Below are positions 21,666-33,452 of a stretch of 64,000 bases of DNA, piece after piece (the first letter of the stretch is position 1; every line of letters starts with the position of its first letter). The position numbers and the translations under genes are program-made. This DNA is from Linyphia triangularis (lineage: Eukaryota; Arthropoda; Arachnida; Araneae; Linyphiidae). Below the pieces are notes generated by a model. That model was not told where the DNA came from and made no database searches. It worked only from the letters and a program-made list of their open reading frames with translations. The stretch covers positions 95,865,762-95,929,761 of the forward strand of contig OZ021727.1 in assembly GCA_963978545.1 (NCBI GenBank). The letters are read 5' to 3'.

Positions 21666-24489
21666 CGGTTCTTTAAATGTTCATAGTTTCAATAGACTCC
21701 TCATGTATCTGTTGCACAACAAAAATTAAAGTTAATTGCAATATATGCGAGCAAATCAAAATCCAAGCAATATATTTCAAAAATTAACCCTTAAATGCAT
21801 ATTGTTGCCTTTTCGATACATTCCTTAAATGCGTAGAATGTAGATCTCTTTATGTAGTAGCCTTTGCATAGTGTTTTTATTTTAATTTTACCGAAACTAT
21901 TTTATCGTTTTCGAACGCAACTATAATCTTTGACAGTTTATTTCTTTATCTGTGACAATTTTTATTGTTGGAGGCGCTGTTGTCTGAGTACAATTTCATT
22001 TCGGCGGGTGTTACGAATTACGATAATTTATATAAAAAGTAATAAAAACACACAGGAAAAATTTTTGTCTGGTAAAAACAAGGTAGAGTAACGAATTATA
22101 TTTATATTTTTGCATATACTGATAAATTTATGCGAGGAAAATGTAGCTTTTTTTTGTGATGTAAAACTACATCAATAAGCAAAATCCTTATGTTTTTTTT
22201 TTTTATTATTATTATTTTTCTCTTTAGCTACACCCATTTCTTAGTTGATTTCAAATTTTATTTATTGAAAATAAAATTTAATACATTTAAGGGTTAATTC
22301 TCAAACGATATGTATTTGTAAACGATGTATATAAAATTACAAAGCAAATATTTTAATCAGATAATTTTATATTATATTTTTAGCTTGTTATTAGTTCCTC
22401 TTTTCAGAGTACAAAATTATCTTCTAAAAAGTTGTAGAAATAGAAAACATGGTACAAAATACCTTCATTTCTCAAACTCCGCCATTTTATCTTGCAATCG
22501 CATCTATTTATATAGGTTTTAATCCGTCAATAAGTTCAATAATAACAAGCCAGCATACAAGAAAAAGGCGTGAGTAAATGTGAAATAAACGGTTGAATCG
22601 ATTGGTGGCTTTTGAATAGCTTTATTGAAAGTAGTACTTGGAGCAGAGAAAAATATACTTTCCGATATCTCTTCTACTTTTAGAACGGAATTGCTGTGCG
22701 TTTAATTATGCAGGAGAGTAAATGGGTCAAAACATGCTATGCTGGATGACCTCTTTTTAAATGCAGCAAGGACAACGAAATTATGTGTTGTATACTAAAA
22801 TGCCAGAAAGAAGGAAAAAAATATAATAATAATAAGAGATGCGTATTCCTTGACAAAATCAATCGTTTAGTTTTGTAGACAACAATGAGTCTTAAATGTT
22901 TAATCACAAGTGAAAAAAGGAAACAAAATTAAAACAACAACGACAAAAAAAAAATATTTACATTTAGCAATATATAAGTTAAAAAATAATCAAAGTTAAA
23001 TAGAAAGAATCTATTTCATACTGCACAGAAAGGAAATTTTTTTTCTAATTGGTAAAAAATGGAATTCGTGGAAAGCATTTTTTCTATAAGGGATCCTATA
23101 CATATTGAAATAGAATCACATTTTAAAAAGTGTGATAGTTGCTCCATCATACTAGTATTATATATTTAGATTTAGATTTAAAAAAAAAACCGTTGTGATA
23201 TCAAGTTTTATAAATTTAGCTTGAATGTTAAAAAAGTAAAGTAATTTCATGGAAATGACCAACTAATGTTAAAACGAGACATGTCATAAATTATATAGTA
23301 ATTAATATATTTAAATAATTATTCTTTCCTTCAAACTATAGTTGTTAGGAATCTTACCTAATTAATATGTAAATTTGGTTAAAAAGATTTTTTTTTACTT
23401 ATAAATTATTTGCCAAACAAATTAATAAATTTTACGAATAGAAACATTGATATTTCTTGTATCCATTCGATCGACCATGGCTAGAAGGTTCTTCTTCTAT
23501 TCATTTGGTTGAAAAAATATTTACGCATGTTTGAAAACGTATGCGGTCGTATGAGACAATGTTTTTTTAAAGAATATATTAATGAAAAAGGATTTCAGAT
23601 TTATATATATTAAAAATATTATAACTTAATGAAAGTGGGACTTTGTATGAAGTCTGTCAAAAAGATTTTGTTGTATTAAACAAGTAAATCACTCCTTAGG
23701 AAGAAAACTTTCAGGGCCATAAAAAATAGTAAATGAGAAGCATAAGTGCAAAAACTTTATCCACATTTTTTTTAATTGGAAATATAGCCATAATTTGGAA
23801 TGTTTGCGCACAGTACAATATTGAGTATTCATTTGAAATTACGTATTTTCTAAATTTGCTGTCTTAAATGTTTAAACATTTCAAAAGTATGTGACTACGG
23901 TTAAAATTGATTTTTTTTTTACAAAGAGAAACACAGGAATATAATCTCTAGTCATAACTTAAAAAACATAATTCTTTGTATTTAAAGAAATACCTGATTT
24001 TAAGATTGAGGTTTAAAGTTAAATTCCGTCAGGGAAATTCATATAATTTTCAGTAAAAAAATATGGAATACTTTTAAAAGAAAAGTAATTAATATAATAA
24101 TTTTTATGGAAAGCACGAAATCGACGTCCTCATCAACAATTGTGAAAATCGTTGAAAATAGTGAATAGTTATATATCGGCTTATAACTTGACAGAAAAAA
24201 CTGACACTAGCTCTATGGTACAAGAAACCTTTGCAATTACGCTTTATTCGGTTATACGCTGGGTACAATTCTTCTATGACATCCTTTTGTTTTTAGAACG
24301 ATAAGAATCGTTTATAAATATGTTCTGTTAGTTGCCACGTGACTACCATAGATAGCGTGACAACAAGAAATGTTTTTTGCAGCAATTGATTCCTTTTTAT
24401 GATATTGGCGCAATACGATACCTTTTTTTAGACCCAAATGCTCAACAAAATCGAAAAAAGTTTCGTTACACTTTTAAATAGAATGACGA
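21666..24489. other. AT-rich stretch, nothing recognised
   Basis: Almost 3 kb of AT-rich DNA with only short frames (65 codons at 22325-22522, no domain) and homopolymer runs. I see no repeat structure. Confidence 0.6.
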
Positions 24490-24691
24490 GTTTTGTTTTT
24501 GATTGAGGTAACTTGAATGGATTGTAGTGGAATTCGATGGGGATCGAACTACACGAAGGCTACACAGAGATAAAACATCGAAGCAAAATGTACGATGAAG
24601 CCTTGCATTTTTGGCCTCGCTCAGATATGGCGACACTTGAGATTATTCTCCAAGCAACGCCAAAGTGAGTAAATTGAGAGAAAACGATATA

Positions 24692-25108
24692 TCAAATGAA
24701 TCGAAAGCTTGCCTTCAAACTCCTGAGAAGATTTTGTCCAAGGCGATTAATACCAACAAATTGTTGCAGTCTCAATTTTACTAGTTTTATGCGTAAGATT
24801 GCTCTAATTTGGCCCTGATTTAATATAAACAACTCATGGCGCAGAGTCCACACCAGAGTCGGAAGTTTTACTGAAGCTGCATTGAACCAAAGCCCTTCAG
24901 CATTAAGGACTTTTTCTTTTTCAATAATGCTGATCATATGCTTTTGCACTTCAGAATGTTTACAAATAACAAAGTTTGAAGATATTTTGCATTGTATCAT
25001 ACCGGAGTAAAATATACCGTCGATGGAATATGATGATGTAGTTTTTGCAAAAAATTCGATGACATTTAAAAAAAAAGTGCAGTCCATGACACGCAAAATT
25101 ATGGGCAT
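24692..25108 (-). CDS. 138-residue ORF with SOCS-box-like C-terminus (uncertain)
   Basis: One of the longest open frames in the window, 138 codons from the first ATG. The C-terminal part reads RAILRIKLVKLRLQQF, VGINRLG and LLRSLKASFRFI. This resembles the two conserved parts of a SOCS box, an SLxxLCRxxIR-like helix and a final (P)LPxxLKxYL segment, but the hallmark LCR cysteine is absent (LR instead). The middle, SEVQKHMISIIEKEKV and AEGLWFNAASVKLP, is soluble and protein-like. SOCS boxes recruit elongin B/C to cullin ligases and end ankyrin-SOCS proteins, which are numerous in spiders. No ankyrin repeats are visible. It lies about 80 bp from a Pif1/Helitron helicase fragment on the other strand, so it may be a captured or retrocopied exon. 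Confidence 0.35.
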   Translation of the reverse strand: MPIILRVMDCTFFLNVIEFFAKTTSSYSIDGIFYSGMIQCKISSNFVICKHSEVQKHMISIIEKEKVLNAEGLWFNAASVKLPTLVWTLRHELFILNQGQIRAILRIKLVKLRLQQFVGINRLGQNLLRSLKASFRFI

Positions 25109-25186
25109 TATTCACGAACATATATTCGAGAAACCACTTTTGAATGATAAGAGTTACAGGCTAATGCAACAAATAACAAATCTGTT

Positions 25187-25435
25187 CTAAATGCTGGTCA
25201 AAATACGCATATGAATATATTGCAGCCAATGTTCTCTCACAGGCGGCGAATGTGTATTTTTATATTCCATAGGGGGAAAAAATTCCTCATAATCTGTTGC
25301 TAGTAAAAGTACAATCAGAAGGTTTGGTAAAACTTGCTGTCGTTACTTCTGGAATAGCTTCAACTCTATTAGGACTTGGTGAACAAAAGTCATACTCTAT
25401 ATTGTCAAATTGCCCTTAAATATTACTTCAGTCTG
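25187..25435 (+). pseudogene. Pif1/Helitron-type helicase fragment
   Basis: LNAGQNTHMNILQ at 25187 corresponds to the Q-motif region of Pif1-like helicases. A frameshifted IGGKKFLI follows as a decayed Walker A (normally GGTGKT). Then comes LLLVKVQSEGLVKLAVVTSG, followed by IASTLLG, the conserved strand equivalent to ALAVASSGIAATLL, and after another shift KLPLNI. Only motif I and the start of the next region remain. In arthropods such sequences mostly derive from Helitrons. The Walker A lysine context is degraded and the fragment is non-functional. Confidence 0.65.
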
Positions 25436-25804
25436 AATAGTCCTAAGTTTCATCTTTTGTCCTTATAGTGTTCATTTTGTATTAATTGTTTTATTACCAG
25501 AATTTTTTTGAAATTCAAACGCATATATGCCACAACAATTACCCATTAACGTGGGTCACGTAGATAGTAATAGATAAAAATTGCACTTGGGTATAAAAAT
25601 TGAGAATATTTAATACTGCTTTATTCAATCAATAAGTGTACGTACAAAAGATTTTTCAAGAAATTTGAGACTTATACCTCGTTCATAAATTTCCTATCCC
25701 TTCAGAGTGTTTCACAAACGGTTTTAATTTTTCTTTCAGTGTGTTTTGCAAACGTCTTTTTTGTAATTTTTAATTACACTGCTTCTTCGTTGCTTTTTAC
25801 TTTA
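25436..25804. other. AT-rich stretch, nothing recognised
   Basis: No supported feature; it leads into the CTAGGGGTGTGGAACATC repeat family. Confidence 0.5.
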
Positions 25805-26560
25805 AACTAGGGGTGTGGAACATCGCACAACTTTCAATTACACTATAATTACTGATGTGAATTTGTGTATCTTATCGTTTTTATCTTTCCATCGTTCGTT
25901 TAAGAAAATGGCCAGTTTGGCGATATATTTTGCGATATTTCCTATAAAGGGTTAAAAAAAAAAAAAAAAAAAAAAACACTTCGTCAAAATGGTGCTTTTA
26001 GTGATAAACTTATTAAAAATTCTTATATTATCCTTTCTTGCAAGTGAAACTGAGCAGAGATGAAAAATCGTTCGTTGATGAGGTATGCTCAAGGAAAGAG
26101 AACTCTGTGTTAAATGCATTCGTTTTTCAACATTTTACGCCATTAAAGCCTTTTTACGGGAATTTCGGTGGTGAGGAAGTTTAGAACACAAGTTTAAGAG
26201 GCATTGCCACAGCGAGAGTTAGAGCCTTTTTTTAGCAATTACTGAAAAACAGGATTTTTCAATGGCAGCTACCCTATGCGCAAGAGCGATTTTGATGAAA
26301 ACCTTAATGGCAGGTCTTTGTGCCATCACCAACCCTCACACCAAATTTGAACATCGTAGGTCAATTTATTCGGGAGTTATCCTGACCATATACACACACA
26401 CAGACATTTCTTCAAGATCACTTTTTTGAGATCAGGATGTTCCAAAACGTAGAGAAATGCAAATAAAAATTTTTTTTTTTTTTTGGACCGAATACTATAC
26501 TTTCTTAACTCTCCGTAATACATATGAGTACTTGAAAGTAAAAAAACAAATATCTCTAAC
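25805..26560 (+). repeat. Single copy of the CTAGGGGTGTGGAACATC repeat family
   Basis: Begins ACTAGGGGTGTGGAACATCG, as at 52525. It shares with the 53.5-55.3 kb array the blocks GCTCAAGGAAAGAGAACTCTG, GAAAACCTTAATGGCAGGTC, TCGGGAGTTATCCTGACC and ATGTTCCAAAACGTAGAGAAA. A 24-A run lies at about 25953. Non-coding. Confidence 0.7.
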
Positions 26561-26940
26561 CTAATGATAAAGAAAGTGCAAACTGAATGAATGTAAATCT
26601 CAATGAATTCCACTAAGTGGCTCCATAGGTTGAGATTCAAGTTTAGTTAATTAGAAATGTCCTTAAAATTAAGTGTTTAGCAAGAATATTTTTTTTTTAA
26701 ATATTTAATCTAAAGCTTATAAAACTGACGTATTGAAAACATACTTTCTTTTTAACTAGTTGAAGTTTATACAACTAATGAACATAATCTTGTTTCGAGT
26801 AGTATAATTAGCTATATGCTATTCAGAAAATAATTTTCAAAACATTTGTATCCACTTTGTCTCGGACTGAAAAGTTGTACTATTTTTTCAAATTTTATAT
26901 AAATAGCGATGGTTATCTGTGGAGAATTTAGCTCTAAGAA
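26561..26940. other. AT-rich stretch, nothing recognised
   Basis: No supported feature. Confidence 0.5.
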
Positions 26941-26944
26941 AATT

Positions 26945-28846
26945 AATAATCTATATATATATATATATAAATGAATGTATGTATGTGTGTTTGTCCTTTA
27001 TGCATTACTACACCATTAATTACATAGCCATGTAACTTTGGGAAATTGTTGAGTACCCACCCGCAAAGGTTTCTGGCATAAAATTTTGGGGTGGAAGAAG
27101 GGTCGAACGTTCAAATTAGGGAAATTCGAATGTCCCACTTCCAATGTAGTCACAACTCTGAAAATTGGTACTAATATAAAAAAAGACAAACATAGAAAAG
27201 TAAGCTATTCCGATTTCAATTGACCAACTTTAAGGGGTCAAAAAGGGGTCAAACGCTCCAAACTAGGTATATTCGAATATCCCACATAAAATGTAGTCAC
27301 AGCTCTGATATACGGTAAATATTTCAACAAGAGCAAGCATAGAAAAAGTAAGCTATTCCAATCATGATTGACCAACTTTAAGGGGTCAAAGAGGGGTCAA
27401 ACGCCCCAAATTAGGTATATTCGAATATCCCACTTAAAATGTAGTCACAGCTCTGATATACGGTAAATATTTCAACAAGAGCAAGCATAGAAAAAGTAAG
27501 CTATTCCAATCATGATTGACCAACTTTAAGGGGTCGAAAAGGGGTAAAACGTTTCAAATTAGGGATGTTCTTATGTCCCACTTACGTTGTAGTCACAGCT
27601 CTGATATTCGGTAAAAATATGAACAAGAGCAAGCATAGAAAAAGTAAGCTATTCCAACACCGATTCGATAATTTTAAAGGGTTAAAAATGGGTCGAAACT
27701 TTCCAAAAAGAAATATTCCACTGCTCTACTTCCAGTGCAGTCAAAACTCTGAAAATTGGTACAAGAGTCAACAAGGGTAAGCATAAAAAAAGTAAGTTAC
27801 TCTGATGTTGATTAACCAGTTTTAAGGGGTTGAAACGGTGTCAAACGTTCCAAAAGTGGAATATTCGAATGGCCCTCTTGCAATATAGCCACAGCTCTGA
27901 TATTCGGTAAAAATGTCAACATGAGCAAGCATAGAAAAAGTAATCTATTCCATTATCGATTCACTAATTTTAAAGGGTCGGAAATGGGTCAAAACGTTTT
28001 AAAAAGGAATATTCAAATGTTTTATTTCCAGTGCAGTCATAACTTTGAAAATTATTACAAAAGTCAAACAGAGTAAGCATAGAAAAAGTAAATTATTCCG
28101 ATGTTGATTAACCAGTTTTAAGGTGTCGAAACGGGGTCAAACGTTCGAAACGTGGAATATTCAAATGTCCCACTTGCAATATAACCACAACTCTGATATT
28201 ATGAACAAAAGTCAATAAGGACAAGAATAGAAAGTATTAAACTATTGCGGTCAAAATTAACTAATATTAAAGAGTAGAGAAGGGGTCAAAACAATACAAA
28301 CGAGCCAATGTTCCAGTTTCAATATTGTCATAACCCCGAAATTTGATACGAAGGACAAGCATAGATAAAGTAAACTATTCCGATCTTGATGAACAAGGGT
28401 CTAAAAGAGATCGAAACTTTCGATACAAGGAATAGCGCAATATCCCATTTTCAAAGAAGTCACAGTTCTGCAATTTGATACATCTGCCAATAAACTAAGC
28501 TATTCCAATATCGTTTGGATAATTTAAAAGAGTCGAAAGGGATCTAAACGAGTTCTACTTCCAATATAGTCACATTTTTGTAATTAGGTACAAATATCAG
28601 CAAAGCGAAGCATAGAAAAACTAAGCTCTTTCGATTAATTAATTTAAAGGGTCGAAATGGGTTCAAAATGGTTCATATCCCTATACCTTACTTCCAATGT
28701 AGTCAGAATTATAACATTTGAAACAAAAGTTCAATTTTCAGAGGTCGAAACGAGACCGAACACCCAAAATGTGAAATTTATGAATGTCTCTTGATTGTTA
28801 AAATGCAGATGGTAAAATTTCGAAGCACGGGTATTTAGCTAGTTGC
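26945..28846 (-). mobile_element. ACTAGCTAAATACCCGTGCTTCG-type element with internal tandem array
   Basis: On the minus strand it starts ACTAGCTAAATACCCGTGC, followed by TTCGAAATTTTACCATC, and ends ACATACATTCATTTATATATA in a TA run. The same start occurs at 38256. Most of the element is a tandem array (27110-28780). No ORF. Such ACTAGC-to-TATAGAT repeats are widespread in arthropod genomes as non-autonomous elements; the class is not certain. Confidence 0.6.
27110..28780 (+). repeat. Tandem array, about 11 units of about 147 bp
   Basis: The core AAGCATAGAAAAAGTAAGCT with AGGGGTCAAA and GTAGTCACAGCTCTGA recurs at about 27191, 27335, 27481, 27628, 27779, 27926, 28076, 28222, 28352, 28490 and 28607. 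The spacing is 145-151 bp for the first eight units and shortens to 117-138 bp at the right end, where units are also most diverged. Units at 27335 and 27481 are almost identical. Confidence 0.85.
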
Positions 28847-29554
28847 TTTGCAAAAAATCAACAAACGAAAAGTAATTTTTTTTTTTTAATAATGTGCAAA
28901 AAGTTAAACTTTTTTAATCAGAAATTGTGGTGAACGAAATACTTTATCAAAGGAGTGCAGTAAAACAATTCTTCGCGGAAAATACTTTACCTCAAGCCTC
29001 TGGATCAAATTTTGCATGATCTTAGTAAAGAGATGACATGTTTTCAGAAGAGATTCATTGGCTGAAGTTGATAACATTAACATATATATGTATTATATAT
29101 GTATTAAAAATGTTTTTGCACGAGAATATACAAAATAGTGTGTGCAACAAGGGCGAAAATACTTTTTAAAGTAGAAAAATTATTTAACTGGTGCTAACGG
29201 CCTTCGTCAAATAAGCATAAGCAAAAGTATTACTTTTGCTACTAGTTGTATAAATGACTTTTATGAACTTGTAGTATATTCACAGAAACACTTTAAAAGG
29301 TAATAGCATTCTAACTGAATGAGGATCGTACTCATTTATATTCTAAAGTAAAGTGCCTCATACGACGCAAGAAAAAACTCTACGCAATGCACCAACTGCT
29401 ATCTAATGAAAATTATTTCTGTCGCTTTTTGTATATATGAATTTATCCTCATTTAAATCTAAGAGCAACATCACACTAAACATACGTTTTCAATGCAATT
29501 ATTTTCTCACATTTTGGAGTTTTAATAATACAACACATAAAACATTTTTAATAT
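28847..29554. other. AT-rich stretch, nothing recognised
   Basis: No supported feature. Confidence 0.55.
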
Positions 29555-29880
29555 TAATCCTTTTTATGCGTAACTAATTTTATATTCAATAACATAGCAC
29601 CGTTTCTGTTGTCAGCATGTGTTTGGTATTTGCATCTAATATTATATTAAAAACATCTCTATTAGCAAAATATGCGGTAAATACTTTTCAAAATTTATTC
29701 TTTAAAAATGAATGTGAATTTATGCACTCAAATCCAAATATCTTTTATTTATTCTGATTAAAACAATTTTGGTAACAAGAAAGAGTTTCTTTAATGATCG
29801 GTTAAATAGTATTTCAGTGATATTGGATGACGGCAATTTGGTTCATTAGTATTCCGTAAAAGGGACCTTTTAGTGACAGT
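29555..29880 (+). repeat. Dispersed repeat, copy 1
   Basis: TTATGCGTAACTAATTTTATATTC through ATTCTGATTAAAACAATTTTGG matches 30495-30712, and its end (GGTAACAAGAAAGAGTTTC, GATCGGTTAAA, GGATGACGG) matches 32090-32165 and 34820-34900. Non-coding. Confidence 0.6.
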
Positions 29881-29884
29881 GCTA

Positions 29885-30060
29885 GCCGCCAAAATTTGAT
29901 AGAATGCATTGCAATCGATATCGAATCCATCTATCAAGTTTCAGAACGATTGGATGACGACAAGGAGGTTAATTAGGCCTCCTCAAATTTTCCCAGCATC
30001 GAAAAACATTGCCATAAACATACACACAAAATCGAAGTTAATATAAAGGATTTAAAAAGG
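29885..30060 (+). repeat. Dispersed repeat fragment (shared with 63361-63515)
   Basis: TCTATCAAGTTTCAGAACGATTGGATGACG followed by ACATACACACAAAATCGA and ATATAAAGG resembles 63390-63500. The form is that of a non-LTR element 3' end, but no coding part is attached. Confidence 0.4.
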
Positions 30061-30494
30061 AAAGGTGATCAGAGGAGGCTCTCCAGTTTTGCCTTGAATT
30101 AACGAGTTTCAAAAGCATTATTAGGAATGGGCGTATCCCAAAAGAAATAAAGCATTCATCAGACCTCTTAACTGATTGTTGATAACACATCTCTATCTCA
30201 TCGGTAAAAAGGAGTAAGTAATAACTCCAAATGACACTGCAACTCATTAAACTCAAAACATGTTTGCATGAATGATGCAGATCCATTGAATTAACACTAA
30301 TTAAACAGGATATGATACAGCTTGCGTGTCATACTTCATTTGTGTTCAACAACATTTCGAAATCTAATTAACTTAACATTTATATAAATTAGAATTTGTG
30401 TTCCTAATTGGACTGCAAACACACTCGCTCAAAAAATTTTATTATACAAATAGAAAAATAATATAACCCACAAAAACAAAGATTTTAACGTAAA
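30061..30494. other. Unassigned stretch
   Basis: An 82-codon minus frame (30038-30286) has no recognisable domain and is not called. Confidence 0.5.
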
Positions 30495-30712
30495 TTGTTT
30501 ATATGCGTTACCAATTTTTATATTCGTTAACACAACGCCGATTCTGCAAACCGCTTATGCTTGGTGTTAGCGTCTAATTTTAAATATCACAAACATTTCG
30601 ATCAGCAAAATTCGAATCAAACTACGTTTCAAAATTTATTTATTAAAAATGAACCCCACACTCACATCCAAATACCTTTAATTTATTCTGATTAAAACAA
30701 TTTTATTATTTG
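30495..30712 (+). repeat. Dispersed repeat, copy 2 (split by an insertion)
   Basis: Second copy of 29555-29790. It breaks off at CAATTTTATTATTT and related sequence resumes at 32084, so the 30713-32083 element is inserted into it. Confidence 0.6.
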
Positions 30713-32083
30713 GGCAATTCTCTGGCTGACGCACGGGACATTTTAGCTCTTTTTATCTACTCGTAAACGGATAAAAATTATAAAATTAAGAAGAATCTAA
30801 TTCTTATGTTTTCATATTATATCATACTAGCTGTGTGGCCCCGCGTTGCTGGGGACCCGTTGAAAGACATCTATCAGTTCTGTGTTACAAAGGCTCAGAA
30901 TTTCTTCGGATTAATTGTTGTTGATGATTAGTTTCATATGTACTATAACAGATGCATGTTTTCGTTCATTTTGTAATAGCGCGTTCGATCATTCTCTAGT
31001 CAATGCTGTTTCTGCTGCGGTGATGCCCTAGCTCTCTTAGCGGCAGATACTCTATACTTAGCATTTATATTCGTTCTTCTCTTTAGCGGCATATTAGCAT
31101 ATTTCAAAAGCTTTCAAGGAATTTCAATAATCTTCGGTAAATCTGCATCTGAGGCTGCAAGTAATGAAGTCAAATTGAGTCGAAATAATCTGTTGCTGTG
31201 CTAGGTTCTATGCATATTTTGACTCACTCTCATCAGATGAAATTAAATACATAATTTAAATTAATCCCGCCAGACAAATTTGACCATTTAAAATTTTGTA
31301 AATTTTTTAATACGTACAAAAAAACCTGTAAACATACTCAACAAACTATGTTAGGTGCCTATAGTGAAGCCCTAACTTCCATTTTAAAAATAATGACGAA
31401 AATATACTGTACCAAGTTTTTAATTTTTGTTTTAAAATAAAACAAAATCTGTACAAAGCAAAAAAATAGCAGGCATTGAAACGATAGCGTTATCTACCAA
31501 ATTGTTCACAAAAGAAAAAATTATCGCCAAGTGGCATGGATATAGTACCATTATTGGTCAACGTGATGCCACACAACACACCTAATGATATACGTAGCTG
31601 CTTGACATTAGACGTTCTTCTTACATTTGATCATGTAAAGGACACATCCTGGAAAAAATATATATTAGATTTATTAAGTTGATCAAAATCCGATTGAAAA
31701 CATCCGATAAAGCAACTTTTAATCGAATTTAAAAGTTGTTTTCTACAATCTCCATGTACCAAAGCTTCTATGTACCAAATTTCGTACCTATAGGGGCAAA
31801 ACTGAGGATTTGTCAGACGTACAGATAACTTAGTTTTATAGATATAGATTTCTTGTTGACAAAGTTATATAGAAAAATAATTATTATCGTGCGTCAGATG
31901 ATATAAATGAATATTTGACCAAATTAAAATAATTATTTTTCCATATAACTTTGTTACCAAGAAGAGCTATATAAAACAAAAGAATAATTGCTAGATTGAT
32001 AATAATTTTAGAATTCTAATTTGTTTATGAGTAGAAAAAAGAGCTAAAATGTCTCGTGCATAGAGCAGAGAATTGCCCATTTA
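30713..32083. mobile_element. 1.37-kb inverted-repeat element, nested in a dispersed repeat
   Basis: The left end GGGCAATTCTCTGGCTGACG and right end GCAGAGAATTGCCC are inverted copies for about 60-90 bp, including AGCTAAAATGTC.CGTGC. ATTT flanks both ends as a possible 4-bp target duplication. The interior holds an ACTAGCTG-type repeat (30831-31850) and a second inverted repeat pair (31849-31885 with 31928-31966, TTATATAGAAAAATAATTATT). No transposase seen. Confidence 0.65.
30831..31850 (+). mobile_element. ACTAGCTGTGTGGCCCCGCG-type repeat
   Basis: Starts ACTAGCTGTGTGGCCCCGCG and ends GTCAGACGTACAGATAAC ... TATAGATATAGAT, the usual frame of a widespread class of arthropod repeats. Inside are only short frames. 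It is nested within 30713-32083. Confidence 0.5.
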
Positions 32084-32214
32084 TTTATTAAAAAAATTTG
32101 GTTACAGGAAAGAATTTCATCATTGGTAGGTTCAATACTATTTTAAGCGATTGGATGATGGAAAGTAAGTTTATTATAGGGCAACTTCAAACAGGCAACT
32201 TCTAAAAAGTAGAT

Positions 32215-32580
32215 GTGTCATGAAGCTAACGAGGCCCCTTAGTTTGAGGCTGCTAGCGCCATCTGCCTTCCTCCCACACACGAATAATGTTGAGATTCAA
32301 CCCCCATTCTACGCTGGGGACGCCATGTTATGAAGACATCTAGAGCGTTAGTCTCAGAAATGATTTTGTTTATATATAATTTGTGTCGTCTTTCCGTTAA
32401 TTAAAACCTATTAGCCAAGATCTAGAGAGGACTCTTGCCATTCATTTCATTAACTGTTATAAAAGATTTACGAAACGTTACGAGCGAACGAACGGGGAAG
32501 CCGCTCGTCTCACAAGATGTAAATTTTTTTATTTTTTCCATAAAGAATACGATCATAAGGTCATAAAACAAGGGAAGTCT
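32215..32580 (+). mobile_element. LTR-like segment (candidate)
   Basis: TGTCATGAAGCTAACGAGG, and again TGTTATGAAGACATC at about 32326, look like LTR starts. The segment has a TATATATAA box near 32372 and ends about CATAAAACA, just before an ORF in the position of gag. GC content is higher than in the surroundings. No second LTR is in view, so this is tentative. Confidence 0.3.
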
Positions 32581-32586
32581 TAGGAC

Positions 32587-32910
32587 ATGCGGAGCACCAA
32601 ATTGCTTGAATTGATTGAATTAAGAAATTTATCTAGATTCGTGAATGTTAACTCTCGAATGTTGCATCTTGCCTACAGGAATAGTTTTAATAAGGAGGGA
32701 GATTTCTTCACAAATCAAAAGAGGTACGAACTGACGTTCTTTACTAGACAACAAACATTAAAACATTCTTCAATTCTATTCTATCCTATCCAATCCTCGG
32801 CTTCTAACATCGTACTGACATCCGAAGAGAAGAGGATTCCTCAAGTTGCCTCGTATACCAAGAAAGAGTCTTCACACGGCAGTCAACTAGTTGAGAATCA
32901 ACTTAGTTAA
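32587..32910 (+). CDS. 107-residue ORF, possible gag N-terminus
   Basis: Starts MRSTKLLELIELRNLSRF 7 bp after a GGGAAGTCTTAGGAC leader. The first 30 residues are leucine- and arginine-rich in the way of BEL/Pao gag N-termini; the rest is serine-, lysine- and glutamine-rich with no domain. No zinc knuckle, protease or polymerase follows. It could equally be a chance frame. Confidence 0.25.
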   Translation: MRSTKLLELIELRNLSRFVNVNSRMLHLAYRNSFNKEGDFFTNQKRYELTFFTRQQTLKHSSILFYPIQSSASNIVLTSEEKRIPQVASYTKKESSHGSQLVENQLS

Positions 32911-33277
32911 ATCAACTAAACCACCTCGTCTCTCTTTAGTTTCCAAAAAAAGTAATTCCTCAAGCAATCTTAAATGAGTAAAGTGAGCACATGTCCCCTA
33001 TTTGTAACTATTCTTATTGAGAAAGAATATCAAATTTTAAAATACAATAGACAATGGAAAATTTGATTTACTACTTATTAATGAGCAGAAATTCTTAAAA
33101 ATAGCAAAAATTCTACCTATTTACCTCACCTGACTATTCTCAAATAATTTGTAACAATAAGACGTGCTTTTCTTATACTACATTTCCCCCTAGAAATTTA
33201 AAATGGGCCGATAGAATTAAACGTCCCTATTTTAGATTAGTTAAATATCACAAATATATCTCCTTCTAAAAAATGAG
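32911..33277. other. Unassigned stretch
   Basis: No supported feature. Confidence 0.5.
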
Positions 33278-33452
33278 TCAAACCTCGTTAACGCGAAATC
33301 AATGGAGCCGCTGAAATTGTTCACGTTAACCGAATTTCGTGTTAAACGAATAATTAACGTTAAGCTTTAAGTACTCAGAGATTTTGCATGAGTTTATTTT
33401 ACTTCGCGTTAAACGGAATTTCATGTTCAGTGATTTCGCATTAACGAGATTT
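33278..33452. mobile_element. pogo/Tigger-like MITE
   Basis: The left end AAACCTCGTTAACGCGAAATC and the right end, inverted, AAATCTCGTTAATGCGAAATC are 18/20 alike or better. The interior has more copies of the GCGTTAA motif (TTCACGTTAACCGAATTTCG). The length of about 170 bp and termini of CTCGTTAACGCG type fit Tigger-like non-autonomous elements; TIR similarity is the only evidence. Confidence 0.5.

Noticed and set aside
27110..28780. Regular repeats that could suggest a CRISPR array
   Set aside because: Units are contiguous and homologous over their full length, with no unique spacers, and the context is a eukaryotic dispersed element.
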